A DNA stretch of 64,000 nucleotides from the NCBI RefSeq assembly GCF_025766255.1, contig NW_026516736.1:1-64000 (forward strand). The letters are read 5' to 3'. The stretch's first letter is position 1. Each line of letters begins with the position of its first letter. Positions 1-11,528 of this stretch are shown piece by piece. The DNA is from Zychaea mexicana. Lineage: Eukaryota; Mucoromycota; Mucoromycetes; Mucorales; Lichtheimiaceae. The translations under genes and the position numbers were made by a program. Under the pieces are notes generated by a model. The model was not told the DNA's origin, did not search any database, and saw only the letters and a program-made list of their open reading frames with translations.

Positions 1-1024
1 TGAAGAGAAGGTCATGGTGGCCCGTTTACTGCCATGAGGGAGACCATGCAGCTGCAAGTACGGCAAAGACTTGGGTACTGGCTGTGGCACCTCTTTGACA
101 CGCGCGTGCTGAGAACCGTACTTCTCCGTGGTCCAGAACAAAGGTTCATTTGGATACACACAGTTGAAGGTACGTCTCACTTCTTCGAGCTCAGCATTGT
201 TTGCTTTACTGGCCGCGAGAAGGGCACTGCGGTTTGTGTGGTCATCACTGACAAGAGAACGACCAATTTGCTGGGCAAGGATCGCCTGCTTTCCCAAGAG
301 GACCTTCATAGCTGATTTGGCTACCTGCAAGGGGTCAGCGTGAATGGGTTCTAAAGAACCCGGCTATGCCAGTGGCATTTCGACATCATCCTCTGCTACT
401 AGCTGGGAGCCAGCAACGGAACGTGACGACACATCCTGAAGAGAATGCTCTTGGACGTGGGTGCCAGGCGCGGGGAACTGTGAGTTCTCTGCAACGTTAG
501 CTACAGACCGCACCTCTGGCTGAAGAGAATACTCTTGCACATGGATACCAGGCACGGGGAACTGTAAGTTCTCTGCAGCAATAGCCACAGACCGCACATC
601 TGGCTGACCAGCAGCGGTGCTCGCCACGCTCAAAGCATCACCTTCGTTGTCGAGGTTCAGCCTTTGCATGAGGGGCGGCAATTGTTGGATGTTTTGCTGC
701 TGTTGCTCTTGCTGCAACGCAGTGGGAGGAGGCAGGAGCGGCACGAATTACGGTTGCTGCTGTTGTTGACCAAGTTGTTGCAGGCCAAAAAGCTGCTTGA
801 GCTGTTGCTGTTGCTCAAGTTGTTGGATGAGCTGCTGCTGCTGAGCAAGCTGCTGTTGCGCGAGCTGCAGTTGCGACACTTGTTCAGCCATCTGTTGTTG
901 CTGCTGAAGTTGGTCTTGCTGTTGTTGTTGTTGGGCTTCGACTACAACGGAGGTAGCGAGCGAGGGCGACGAGATGGGTCCGTTGGTAGGAGTGGTGGTG
1001 TTGGTGGCGACAAGTTGGTTGACG
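1..1024 (-). pseudogene. Gln-rich retroelement gag/ORF1-like remnant, runs off left edge
   Basis: Read on the minus strand, one frame stays open from about 1024 to the window edge except for TAA at 748-750 and TAG at 364-366. It begins Thr/Asn-rich, continues through about 70 Gln-rich residues (roughly 955-755), then has two copies of a 28-residue repeat (about 436-607) sharing VRSVA, AEN, QFP and HVQE. The last part, 360 to 1, is non-repetitive and ends in PKSLPYLQLHG and a basic stretch. I infer the nucleic-acid-binding first ORF of a retroelement from that tail and the setting, not from a recognised domain. Both stops are one C-to-T change from a Gln codon. The start is not found: TGA precedes the frame near 1024. 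It could instead be an exon of a host Gln-rich regulator. Confidence 0.4.
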
Positions 1025-1037
1025 TTTCATCATAGTG

Positions 1038-1097
1038 ATAGTAGTAGTAGTTGTAGTTGTGGTTGTTGGTGTTGGTGTTGGTGTTGGTGTTGTAGAT
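1038..1097. repeat. TTG/GTA-type microsatellite
   Basis: A run of GTA units passes into five near-perfect GTTGGT units. It lies at the upstream edge of the Gln-rich minus-strand frame, where such trinucleotide runs are common. The region 1098-1370 holds no gene I can support. Confidence 0.7.
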
Positions 1098-1414
1098 GTG
1101 GTGAGAATTCACGAAAAAAAATGTTTTGTCGAGGATCGGAAATGGGACGAGATAATTCGTGAGACTCTTAACGGTCAAGTTTTTATTACGAGAGAAAGAG
1201 AGAGTTCCCAAATATTCTTATTACTAGTTATTTCATATAAAGAAATTGTCTTTGTGGAACTTATTTGATGTCCCGATCCTCTGGATACAACATATAGTTT
1301 TGCTTTGAAGTGAGACAGCATTGTCAGATTCGGGGCATGTCTGTTGTATAACATCCATGAGTGCGTAGTACATGACAGAATACATAGATGCTTGGAGGAA
1401 AGAGAGAAAATTAT

Positions 1415-1680
1415 ATATACCAAAAAGAGATGCTGCCCGCGCTGTACGCTATCTATTACTAAAGCTAAAGTCATGCATAAGAAAGATGGGATATGTTAGT
1501 GTAGGGACAATGATAAAACAAGCAAAGAAACAATACCAAATCGAGATGCTGTCCGCTGTATATTACCCATTATGTATCATCCGTCGTATTGAAGGCAAAA
1601 GTATACATATCTCATTGTGCGTGAGAAAAAAAACATGCATAGACAAAGTTGCCAAATCCAGATGCTGCCTGCTGTAATAT
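1415..1680. repeat. Three degenerate ~115-nt tandem units
   Basis: The motif ACCAAAnnGAGATGCTGnCC followed by CGCTGTA recurs near 1419, 1536 and 1649. Some spacer sequence is also shared, for example AARTCATGCATARGAAAG-like stretches before units 2 and 3. The 101-aa plus-strand frame across it (1372-1677) shows no domain and I treat it as chance. Confidence 0.5.
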
Positions 1681-2559
1681 ATATCAACTAGGTCAAAGCC
1701 TTGTTCGTGCATGTGCATTTCCTATTCTTTTCGTTCGCTGCTGTAAGCGTCATGCAGCTACCATTACACAATGGGACGTGGAATATGCACATCCTGGTTT
1801 TTCTATCGATTCGCGCCATCACATTATAATAATAAAAACACTATCAATCCAGTTGTGAGCAGCTGTCTTTTATGTCATTCTTTCACGAAAAAAATGTTGT
1901 TACCCTCTGGTTGCTGTGTAAGATAATTGTACCTGCAAAAAATTCATCTGTAGCTTACTGTTCTACATGAAGATGGCTGTGAAAAATTAAACGCACTTCA
2001 GGAACAGTGGTGTTTACTCTACCTGCATAGTAGCATTTACCAAAAACGACTACACATCCACACCGGCATTGCTGTGCATTTCCAACAATTAATATAGCAT
2101 ACTCATCTGTCCAAAGTCCAAAGCAATAATAGCTTCTAAGTACTTTCTGCATAAGTTTTCTGCTTCGACTATATATAAGCTGGATAAAATAAGTCTTTGG
2201 ATCATATAACCATTTTTTTTCAAGTACCTTCTTTATGTCAACTCCCCCCACGCTTCCATCACTTACACTGGATCTAAACAGAGCCGTACTGTGTCATTGC
2301 GACAGTTGTTTCGTTTCAAACGACTCGCACTGTAAGCTTGTGTCAGCACGAACAGAACGTCGCCATCGTCACGACCATGGAATAGCCAAGTGTATGTTGT
2401 CGTATATATATTGCTGTATATGTTGTTGTGTATATATTGTTGTATGGTTCCTAATACATAAATGGTCATCCTTCTAGTTTCTGCATGGCGTGAAGGTCGT
2501 TCAAACCTCCAGCTACTCTATTCAGATCAGCCAAGCACCGGCGAAAGTTGTAAGTTGCC
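1681..2559. other. No recognisable gene
   Basis: AT-rich spacer with a short TATATATTGTTG microsatellite near 2400-2450. The minus frame at 1955-2251 (98 aa) has no motif I recognise. Confidence 0.5.
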
Positions 2560-2595
2560 ATTTGTCTTCAGAGTGGGAACGTCTTCGGTTGTTCG

Positions 2596-5471
2596 GTGCT
2601 AGTATCGACGATCAGACCAATAACGTTATTGCCATTTGACCCATTAGCCACACCAATGGAGCTCGATTCAAGCTTGAGTGAGACCAGCGGCCAAGCTACA
2701 AGCACGATTGACTTGCTGCAACCGCCACCATCAGTTTCGACATTCGACATTACTGTTGAGGGAGAAGAGGACGAAAACACCGATGGTAAATTTATGTTCT
2801 CGTATAAACTAAAGATAGTAGCACGAAATTCAAATTATTAGTATCTCATATACTATGTTCTACACAGATATTACACGACCATCCGACTTCATTATCATGT
2901 TTTACCTTTTCCTGGCCTTGTTCCAAGATCGCTATTTGAGTAGGGCTGGTGGTGAGCTGCTCCTCCATTTTCTATCTGTCGTTTTTGCGGGTCTCTACAT
3001 TCCAATCAGTATCCCACGGTCAATGGCTACCGTACGCCGCTTATCCGGTCTTAACGAGCTCTTGGATTGCGGTCAAGCAACCGTTATATGTCCCAGCTGC
3101 CACTGCCTCTATCCCAATGAATATATACCTACCAACTTGAAATGCTCGTTCCAGAAGTTCCCACACCATCCAATGACAGCACACCGAGCCCCATGCGGCA
3201 TGAACTTGTTTCATTTGAGAAACAGAAACCTTGTACCTCCCAAAGTGTATGCGTATCATCCTGTGTCAGCAAGCCTTGCAATTATGATGCGTAGACCAGG
3301 ATTCGGTGAAAAACTCGAGCACTGGAGGAAGCGAACCCCACGACCAAATTCTTTGGATGATGTATACGATGGTCGCAAATGGTGGTCGATAATGGCGCCA
3401 GAATCCACAGCAGAAAACCCTGTATCATTCGTTGGACGTGTCGGAAATCAACACTCACTTATGTTGACGCTCAATGTCGATTGGTTCCAGTCATTCGATA
3501 AGCAGACTTCGTATTCTGTCGGTGCACTATATATGACAATCAATAACCTGCCAAGATCTGAACGATTCAAGTCATCAAATGTCATATTGTCGGTATAGCA
3601 CCGGGACCCCATGAAAGTTCTAAAGGTACCAATTTGATTACACTGTTACTTATCTTTTTGCTCGTTGATTCTGGAGTCTCGCATGTGTGGTTCTGATTTC
3701 CTTTCTTTTTTTTTGTATTGATAGAGCAAATCAATAATTTCTTGCATCCAATGGTCGACGATCTGTTACAATTATATCACGGCAAAGATATGGTTATTGA
3801 TGACGGCTCCTTGGTCAAAGTGCGAGCAGCTCTATTGTTCGTAGCATCGGACATACCAGCTTCAAGAAAGGTTTCTGGCTTTACAGGTCCAAACTCATTC
3901 TACGGATGTAACTATTGCGACATTTCCTGGCCATCGCAAGCAGAGAATCCAAGGCTGCGCGATTACTCCAACTTTGACTTTCCTTGGAGATTGCGGACAA
4001 AGGCAAAGAACTTAGCAGACGCAAAAGCTTGGAAGGCAGCAAAAACGGCTACCGAAAGGACACAGTTGGAGAAGTCAAATGGAACACGCTGGTCCGAGTT
4101 GCATCGTCTTCCATACTTTGATCCCGTTTCGCAACAATAGTCGACTGTATGCACAACATGTTCTGTGGGACAGCCGAGCGCATGGCCACCATATGGAAAG
4201 ATGACGGAACCTTGACCAAGGAGCATTTGATCGATATGGAGAGTTGCCTCGAAAAGATGGTGGTGCCCCCATCATACAGCATCGCTCGCGGCTGTATTGC
4301 AACTGGATTTGCTGGAATGACGTCGGATGAATGGAGGTCGTGGACTGTTGCACTCTCGCCGTCGTTGTTGAAGGGAAGATTGCTTGGAGAAAAGATGGCA
4401 CACTGGTTGCTCTTTGTCGCAGCAGCACGTCTCCTGTGTAAGCCATCCATCACCATCGCCGAAAACGAGGAAGCCCACCAACTGCTGCTCAAATTTGGCC
4501 GCGACTTTTCAAGATTGTACTCTAGAGATCAAGTCACGCCAAATATGCACTTGCATGTTCACCTTCGCGACATAGTACTCAATTTTGGCAGCTGCTATAA
4601 CATGTGGGTATTCAGCTTTGAGCGGTTCAACAAGATCATCAAGAACCAGCACACCAACCAAAAAGACCGTTTCGAGCTTACGTACATGAAGAAGTTCTTG
4701 AGTGTCGTGTTCGCTGATGATATGGTCCGACGAGTCGTGGTCGAGCGGTGCGGCAACAGCACGATTGCCAGACAGATTGCTGAGCTGTTGCTGCCACAAT
4801 CAGAAGCCATGCAAGAGCATTACGATTGTCAGCCGTTCTTGGATCAATCGGATTTCGACTATGCCGCGGGAGTAAGCGTAGTTGGTTGGGAGCCGCTGCC
4901 ACCATCATGTCTTCCCCTCAAGACGGGCAAAAAGGTGTACATGGATACGCGCCACTACCACTGTCTTGTCGAGTATTACCAATCGATGTTTCCAGACATG
5001 AATTTTGTGTCACTCGCCAGCACTAGTGGTAATCAGGTCAGCGATCACCTCTACAAATTTGCAACAGTCGATCTCCTGGGCCAAACGTTCATTTCCGAAA
5101 TGTCTCGCCACATCAACACCAGCACCTATGTCCGAGTCGTTTGCCCAAGTACTCAGTTTCATACTGAAGCGATTGTTCGTCCTAGGCGCATTTTATATTT
5201 CTTTGTCTATAACCTACGCAATCCCACTGACAGTAATTTCTGCCAGTTCGTTTTTGCTTTTGTTGAGTACCTACGACCAAATACGCAAGTCTTTGAGTCG
5301 TTTAGGATGCTAGGCATGGACGTCTACCATTTAGAAATCGAACCGTATACGTGGCAGTGTGTCGTTCCTTTGGGGAGGCTCCATTCCGGCGTTGTTGTTA
5401 CCCCTATTCAAATAGACAATAGCTGTGCTCTTACATATTTACCACGTAAAATAAAAGTAATCTACTCTTAA
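2596..5471 (+). pseudogene. Tnp2-type transposase of a fungal CACTA (Plavaka-like) element, copy 1
   Basis: DDE transposase of the fungal Tnp2/CACTA type, acting in the nucleus on element ends. Exons are about 2596-2785, 2868-3625 and 3725-5471. Introns 2786-2867 and 3626-3724 have GT...AG ends and restore phase. The N-terminus has a Cys/His cluster (CPSCHCLYP), then the family blocks LTLNVDWFQSF, NLPRSERFK, ASRKVSGF and HLHVHLRD followed by FSFERFNKI; candidate acidic residues sit in NVDW, SDIP and FER. Two one-base deletions break it. Near 3591 the frame runs into TAG, while the next frame gives GIAPGPHESSK. Near 4136 copy 2 has one more base and reads through. From 4140 the C-terminal frame (CMHNMFCGTAERM onward) is intact to TAA at 5471. 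The start is uncertain; an upstream exon may exist. Confidence 0.85.
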
Positions 5472-5990
5472 ATGCAAAATACCTCAGGTCAGGTCTTTTC
5501 TTTTTTGGCTTCACGCTGCTGTAGTTGTAATAAAGAATAAGATAAAAATCAAGTTTTGAATTATAAAAATCGCTTCAGATTTGAAAAGCATTTTGAAGGA
5601 ATCTAATGCGATGGCGAATCAAGAAACTTGTAGATGGTCAAATAAGTAAAAATGTTGAAGAATTTTGATTTAGTAATTGGCAAAAAAAATAAAAAAAAAA
5701 GGAGAAGAAAGCAAAGTGGTGGAGACAAGCATAGTGGCGGTAAAAGTCTCAGAGTGGGAAGAAGCACAGCAGTCCAGGTGGTGTAAAAAAGGGGTCATCC
5801 CAGATGGTTTTGGGGGAGAAGGATTTTAGTGGGGGAGCCAATTTTTATCCATTTACTGCATCACGGCTCTGAAAGCGCACTGAAAGTGCTCTGAAAGAAG
5901 ATTCTCACTGAAAGCACTCTGAAAGCACTCTGAAAGCACTCTGAAAGCACTCTGAAAGCACTCTGAAATCGGGTTTTAACTCCAGTGTAG
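5472..5990 (+). mobile_element. CACTA element right end with subterminal repeats
   Basis: Noncoding 3' part of the CACTA element, closely matched at 20290-20820. From 5868 there are about eight copies of CTCTGAAAGCA-like units, then ATCGGGTTTTAACTCCAGTG. The reverse complement begins CACTGGAGTT, which is the CACTG form of a CACTA terminus with clustered subterminal binding-site repeats. Both copies stop at the same CAGTG (5990 and 20820). No left terminus was found with confidence. Confidence 0.75.
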
Positions 5991-6040
5991 TTTTCGCTCA
6001 ATTTAGTAATTATAGATAAACGTAAAGAACAGGGGAAATC

Positions 6041-6989
6041 TGACACGTGTGGTGTTTGGAAAAGGACAAAAGGTAGTATATAAAAAGGGGAAAAGGTAGA
6101 AAGGGTTCAGAAGAATAGGGTTGATATGCGGTAAAATACAAATAGACAGAATTCAGAAAATAAAAAGGAATCAGGGGTATGATGAACGCGAAATACAAAT
6201 ACACAGATACACGATTACAATAACGGCAAGTTCCACTTCCGATGTCAATTGTCAATCCACGAATATATGTCTGAAAACGCTTAATCTTTACTTTATTATG
6301 GGTTAATCCCCTTTTATACACCTTGTCAACTAGGCGCGCTCGGCCGAGAACGACGCCAGACACAGAGGACAACGATCTCTATCGGGTAGTTTGGACGGAG
6401 TAGAAGACGGAAAAATAGGGAAATGAATATAGCAATGTCTATACGACGGATGGAAACATAAGAGAGGGAGTACGACGGAAAATAAGAGGGGCCATGAAAT
6501 TACAGGGTCATGGTAACAAGGTGAGGGTAATGAGGGAAAATGACAACGGAGAATAATATAAACTGCGCAGGGCAGGTAGCATGAGTACGTGAGAGAGTAT
6601 AATACGGAAAGTAAGGATGGATAGAAATATAGGGGACGGGCCCCGTTAAAAGAAGCATAAAGAAGAAATAATATTCGGCGCCTATGGCCGGCACGATTTA
6701 GAGTTAAAGGAACGTAAAATGACGCGAGAGGAAATGACAGGATTATTTACAGAAAAAGAGCTAAGGGAACTAAGAAAAATAAAGGGAACTGACAGAAAGG
6801 GAAAAAGAAGTATGATAATCCCCGGATGGGGGGTGCGAGAAGAATTGTGGGGAGTTGGGGGGGAACCTGTGGATCGGATGACCATCGCCGGCAGAAAGAT
6901 CCGCCACCGAAATCGTCCATGATTGACCGAAGCCAGAATTCGTTCGTCAGATATGAATGAGGCCGGAAAGCCCCACACACTTCGTGTCA
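6041..6989 (-). repeat. gypsy-1 LTR (3' LTR in element orientation)
   Basis: 949 bp with TGACACG...CGTGTCA ends. All frames inside it are shadows. A related remnant sits at 20821-20868 and a reversed fragment near 63418-63476. Confidence 0.93.
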
Positions 6990-7017
6990 ATTGCCCCCAC
7001 CAGGCCGAATTCATCGC

Positions 7018-8430
7018 CTAATCATCTTGGCGCCGCTCGACCCACGCCTGATACTGTGTCATTGCCCGCTGTACTTGCACTTCCGGAACCATATGCCGCT
7101 TCTCGACGAAAGCCTTCAGACTATCACCGTTTATTGCGCCATTTAGCCGCCGTGAGTTCGGCCCTTCCAAGTAGTAAGTTCCGTTTCCGCCAACCCCAAC
7201 GACAACCATAGGCCCTAGCCATCGATCATTGAACTTCCCTTGCGGATACTTGTCACGCATCAACACCTGTTCACCAACCCGAAACGGCTTCCGGAATGCA
7301 ACACGTCGATCGTACAGCTCCTTGTCTTTTTGCTTGCATATCTTGGCTTTTTCTTTTGCTTCCTCCCTGAGCTGACCAGCCATATGCTCGATAACCTTTG
7401 TTCGGCTTATAATCTCCTCCGAAAGCTCACCTTCGACAAAATCCCTCCGGGGCGCTGGCCAAGTGGCGGGGGTCCGTAATTCGTACCCAAATAGCAATCT
7501 CGCCGGCGACATTCCCGTCGCCTCGTTTGGCATGGTCCTAATAGCCAGCAGCGCGGGCCCAACACAGCTTTCCCAGTTACCCAGGCGGTCCTCTTCACGG
7601 GCAATTTTCGCAATAGTGGAGACGATCGTTTGATTCATTCGCTCGCACATCCCATTGACCTGTGGTCTTACAGCCGTGGTAGTGATATGTCGGCAACCAA
7701 GGCCCTTCAGAAATTCCCGCACGAAAGCAGACTTGAAATTTGATCCTCGGTCGGTCAGTAGGTAGCGGGGCACACCAAACATCATCACAATGTGATCAAA
7801 TAGAAACCTTGCAGTCGTGTCCTCATTGATATTGTCGACTACTACCGCAACAGGCCACCTCGTCAAATAGTCCACCGCAACCAGGAGATACTTGTCTTGC
7901 TTGTTTTCATACTTGATTAGGCCAACAGCATCACAGCCTACCATGTAGAAAGGATCGGACGGCGTGTCGATCGGCCTACCCGTATTGTAGCGAGTTCTTC
8001 TTGCCCGAGCGCGAAATTGACATGACTCACACGACTGTACGATGGAGCGCACCTTCTCAAATAACCCTGGACCCGTATATGCCATTTTAACTCGACGCCA
8101 AGTGTTGTTTATACCAAAATGACCTTCTGCATGGACCGCTCGAATAACCTCGCTGACTACACCTTCATGTAATAGTTCTTCACCTCGTACCTGAGGACTT
8201 TCAGTTCGTCGGTATAGCCGCCCATCTACCATCATGTATTTGGCCGCATGAAATCTAATCTTGCGCTTGACCACTTCGGTGCTATCCAAGGGGTACCTCT
8301 TCCGCGAAAGGTAATGTACTAAGGCCAAATAAAACGGGTAATCCATATTGATAAATTCAGGAAGCTCCACCAGACAGCGTGACGCGTTACGAGACCAGAG
8401 ACAAGGATGAACCGCCCAGAGTATAAGGTT
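7018..8430 (-). CDS. gypsy-1 integrase
   Basis: Integrase part of pol, open from about 8430 (the first Met usually taken is at 8370) to the stop at 7018. It has a His/Cys zinc-binding region (HAEGHFGINNTWRR, then CESCQFRAR), then the DDE core with D in VGCDAVG, D in LTDRGSNFKSAF and E in VNGMCERMNQTI. After it come a basic linker, a GPxxV-type C-terminal domain and the tail VERRQDD. No chromodomain is visible. Residues such as LWSRNASRCLVELPEF run upstream of the Met, so this is a polyprotein segment, not a free-standing gene. It is the best preserved part of the element. Integrase would insert the cDNA; the position next to tRNA-Gly fits pol III-linked targeting. Confidence 0.88.
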   Translation of the reverse strand, partial: NLILWAVHPCLWSRNASRCLVELPEFINMDYPFYLALVHYLSRKRYPLDSTEVVKRKIRFHAAKYMMVDGRLYRRTESPQVRGEELLHEGVVSEVIRAVHAEGHFGINNTWRRVKMAYTGPGLFEKVRSIVQSCESCQFRARARRTRYNTGRPIDTPSDPFYMVGCDAVGLIKYENKQDKYLLVAVDYLTRWPVAVVVDNINEDTTARFLFDHIVMMFGVPRYLLTDRGSNFKSAFVREFLKGLGCRHITTTAVRPQVNGMCERMNQTIVSTIAKIAREEDRLGNWESCVGPALLAIRTMPNEATGMSPARLLFGYELRTPATWPAPRRDFVEGELSEEIISRTKVIEHMAGQLREEAKEKAKICKQKDKELYDRRVAFRKPFRVGEQVLMRDKYPQGKFNDRWLGPMVVVGVGGNGTYYLEGPNSRRLNGAINGDSLKAFVEKRHMVPEVQVQRAMTQYQAWVERRQDD

Positions 8431-8729
8431 TTTTTTTTGTGAGATAAAAGTGAGAGAGAGATGATATGATGATTTTTATTCTGCTTTTCAGAAGACATGC
8501 TTATATATAAGAGAGAAAAAAGAAAAGGTACCGAAGTATCGGAAAGGGCATAAGTACTACATTGCTAAATGGAGAATAAGAAGAGAGTTGTTGTCCGACA
8601 TAATTGATAAAAGGAATGACGAGATCGTTATTTTCCAGAAGGAAACAGAGGAAGAAAAGGAAAGGAGAATATACTGAAGCTAATATGAAAGGGGAATTAG
8701 AGTGTATTAATAATAATAGGGCGGAAAGA
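8431..8729 (-). other. ~300-bp noncoding interruption between RNase H and integrase
   Basis: AT-rich DNA without a pol frame separates the RNase H stop (TAG, 8730-8732) from the integrase frame. On the minus strand it holds a TATATAA sequence and a poly-A/T run near 8430. It may be an insertion or an unusual intron; no clean duplication or splice pair was found. Confidence 0.5.
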
Positions 8730-9847
8730 CTACAGCAGGTGGGACAAGGCATCGGCCGGATTTTCCTGTCCACGCATATACTCGATCGTAAAATCGTATC
8801 CGAGCAAGGCGGCTGCCCATCTTTGAATTTTCGGATTTGGCGCCTTCTCATGCGGACCAAAGATAAACCGGAGACAAGAGTGATCCGTGCGCGCCAAGAA
8901 ATGCCGTCCAGCAAGAAGGTGTCGAAACTTCTCGACTGCCCAAACCAAAGCCAACGCCTCGATGTGTGTTGCTGCATACGATTTTTCTGGCCCACGTACT
9001 ACGCGAGACGCGTACGCAATGACGGTTTCTTCGCCGCCTTCGATCGGTTTTTGTGACAGGATGGCCGACAAACCGTGGGACGACGCATCAGTAGTAAGGA
9101 TCTGCTGCTGGTCAGGGTCGGGGAACGAAAGTACAGGTGGCTTCGTCAGTACTTGCTTGAGCGACGCGTATGCTCGTTGTTGCTCTTCTTCCTAAACAAA
9201 ATCGTTTTTCTTTTGCAATAGTCTTGTCAATGGTTCTGCCAGCTTTGCGTAATCGGCCACGAAACGACGATAATAACCTGCCATACCCAAAAATGAACGT
9301 ACTCCACCACGGTCCTTGGGTGCCGCCATTGCCAACGTCTTTTCAATATTTTTAGGACTTGGCTCTAAGCCCGCAGACGACACAACATGGCCCAGATACT
9401 CGACTCGCCTTTGCGCAAACACGCACTTTTCTCGCCGCAGCCGCAAATTCACCGCACGACACGCATCGAAGACCAGACGTAGATGTTCCAAATGCTGCTC
9501 GTAGGACCGGCTGTACACGACAACATCGTCAATAAAAACCCGGACGAAGTCTCCAATGTACGAGGAAAGCAGTGTAGTTATAGTACGTTGGAAGGTACTC
9601 GGCGCCGAGGCCAATCCGAAGGGCATCACTTTGAAAACGAACGTGCCGGCAGCACATGTAAAACCTGATTTTTCCACGGAATCCTCGGCAAGGGGAATTT
9701 GCCAATATCCTTGTGCGGCATCCAGCGTTGAAAACCACGACGCACCACCCAACGAGTTCAACAAATCATCGATTTGCGGTAACGGATAGGTCTCGAGGAC
9801 ACTCTGCTTGTTCAACCGCCGGTAGTCGATAACCATGCGGAGGGCGC
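8730..9847 (-). pseudogene. gypsy-1 reverse transcriptase and RNase H
   Basis: RT blocks in order: MVIDYRRLNKQ, FSTLDAAQGYWQIP, FKVMPFGLASAPSTFQ, the catalytic VFIDDVVVYS and the thumb-side GHVVSSAGLEPSP. RNase H follows with TTDASSHGLSA, HIEALALVWAV and ARTDHSCLRFI. TAG at 9192-9194 interrupts the junction between the two, at a place where gypsy elements often have Trp (TGG to TAG would do). Near 9843-9847 a one-base deletion shifts the frame between VRKK and GALRMVIDY. The RNase H frame ends at TAG 8730-8732 after ADALSHLL. Confidence 0.88.
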
Positions 9848-11528
9848 CCCTTTCTTACGTACGAAGAATACTAGTGACGTCCACTTCCCCGTTGATGGTC
9901 GGATTAGACTAAGGTCAAGCATCTTCTTCAACTCTTCGCGCAGGTAACGGTCCTCTTCCCAGGACAAACGGAAGGGTTTTGATCGGACAGGGACTTCGCT
10001 AGTGGTCAGGATATGATGTTCTGCTCCTACTACTCGACCTAATCCACTATTCTCATAGAATACATCCGAGAAAACGTCGATCATTCCTTGTATTTCCGAT
10101 GGCGGCTCCTCTGGCTCTTCCTGATCCGACTCGGCCTTGTCCAGGTTACCCAGCTCCTCGACGTAATACTTCAGTGACATATCGTCGTTGGCCTGCACGG
10201 CACCACTCGCGCCAGTCTCGTCACTTGAGCCATCCGCGCCTACCGCGACAGCAAAAATTTCCTTGGCTTCGCCAAGTCCGTCATTGGCAGATAAGTTTTT
10301 CTTGATGGGGGGATCGGTTTGTAATTCCACGTAGCCACGTCCTTTCTGGTTGGGATAATCAGGGTTGATTCTTCGATTTTAGGAACGATGCCGTACGCCC
10401 TAAACCACGTCGTACCCAAAAGACAGAGGTCACGGTTGTTCTTCGTCTTGGTGATGCACATATGTTCAGGCCGCAGCTTCCCCGCCACACGAACCGGCAC
10501 ACTCACCACGATCTCGCCAGTACGATCGGATTCCTCGTCCAGACCAGCCAACGCCAAACGATCACCACTTCCTTCGAGACCTAGCCTTCTTGCCAACGAC
10601 TGGCTGATCACCGAGACAGCCGCACCCGATCGAAAACTGCTTTAACCACCTGGCCATTGATAACGACCGGCCCACGCAATGGAATGCTGCTTTGCATGGT
10701 ACGTAAATCATATGGGTAGTTGTATATCGTATCTTCTGATTCATATCCATCGAGGTCATCGCTTAGGCTTGCTTCGTTGCTTGATGACACCTCCGACCAA
10801 GTACTGTCCCAGTCTGTATCCGATCCGCCATTGCCACTAGCGCTGCTACGACTATCGTCATCGCCAAAAGTATCGTCATCACCGCCAGTTTCGCCATCAC
10901 CATCGCCATCGTAGCCATACGCCTCTCCAGCTGCCACCGCATGAATCATCGCCGACGGATTCGTCGCGATCGCCTTGTTGCCTCGACCATGTAAAAACTT
11001 GAGCCCATCGCGGACGTCCGCGTACGCCTTCTTATCCAAGGCCAACCAATGAGCAAGGCTCAAACCAGAATCAACTTGCTTCAGCCGCTCCCAGATGTCC
11101 ACTTGGTCGAGCTCGATCGGTAACTTGCGCGGGGGTTGCCGTTTCCTTGGCGCCTTGACTGCCTTCTCTTTGCTACTGCTGGTCCCGCCATTCTCGCCGC
11201 TCTTGTTGTTGCCGCCGCTACTGCCGTTGGGTTGGAGGATGGGCAAATTCAATGGCGCTATGACATTCTTGCCTTTCTTGTCCGCCCGAGCGTTCGACAC
11301 CAACGATGTTTCCGACGCACCGCGCTTCTGTCCAACGGCATAGACATCGACCGCCTCCACCATGTGCACGCCAGACTTGCCTTGACCTGCTGCAACGCCA
11401 GACGACGACGGAACCTTGTTTTCTTCATTATTTCTTATTGGGGAATGGGAACTCGATTGGACGACAGTGTTCCCGCCTACTGCCGCCCGTTGCCATTTCC
11501 CTGGTCCTTTTGCACGAGACTCGGACAC
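9848..11528 (-). pseudogene. gypsy-1 protease region and N-terminal RT connection
   Basis: The frame 11528-10608 begins with a basic, Ser/Gly-rich spacer and an acidic stretch (DGDGDGETGGDDD) and leads into YPYDLRTMQSSIP and the start of an aspartic protease. A one-base deletion near 10628 destroys the catalytic DSGA-type motif: GAT is followed by CGGGTGCG, and the next frame continues GAAVSVISQSLARRLGL. The frame 10611-10240 gives the rest of the protease (LLGTTWFRAYGI flap-like block). The frame 10330-9812 holds the RT N-terminal region (VPVRSKPFRLSWEE). A related protease fragment lies at 18296-18545. Confidence 0.8.

Noticed and set aside
709..750. Intron explaining the TAA in the Gln-rich frame (GTAATT...TTGCAG)
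   Set aside because: It would be only 40 nt and does not keep the downstream frame.
1955..2251. Minus frame starting MGGVD as a PiggyBac fragment
   Set aside because: Only the MGGVD word matches; no catalytic or Cys-rich blocks follow.
2266..2286. CACTGGATCTAAA as left terminus of the CACTA element
   Set aside because: Only CACTGGA and TAAA agree with the right end, no subterminal repeats follow, and flanking triplets do not match.
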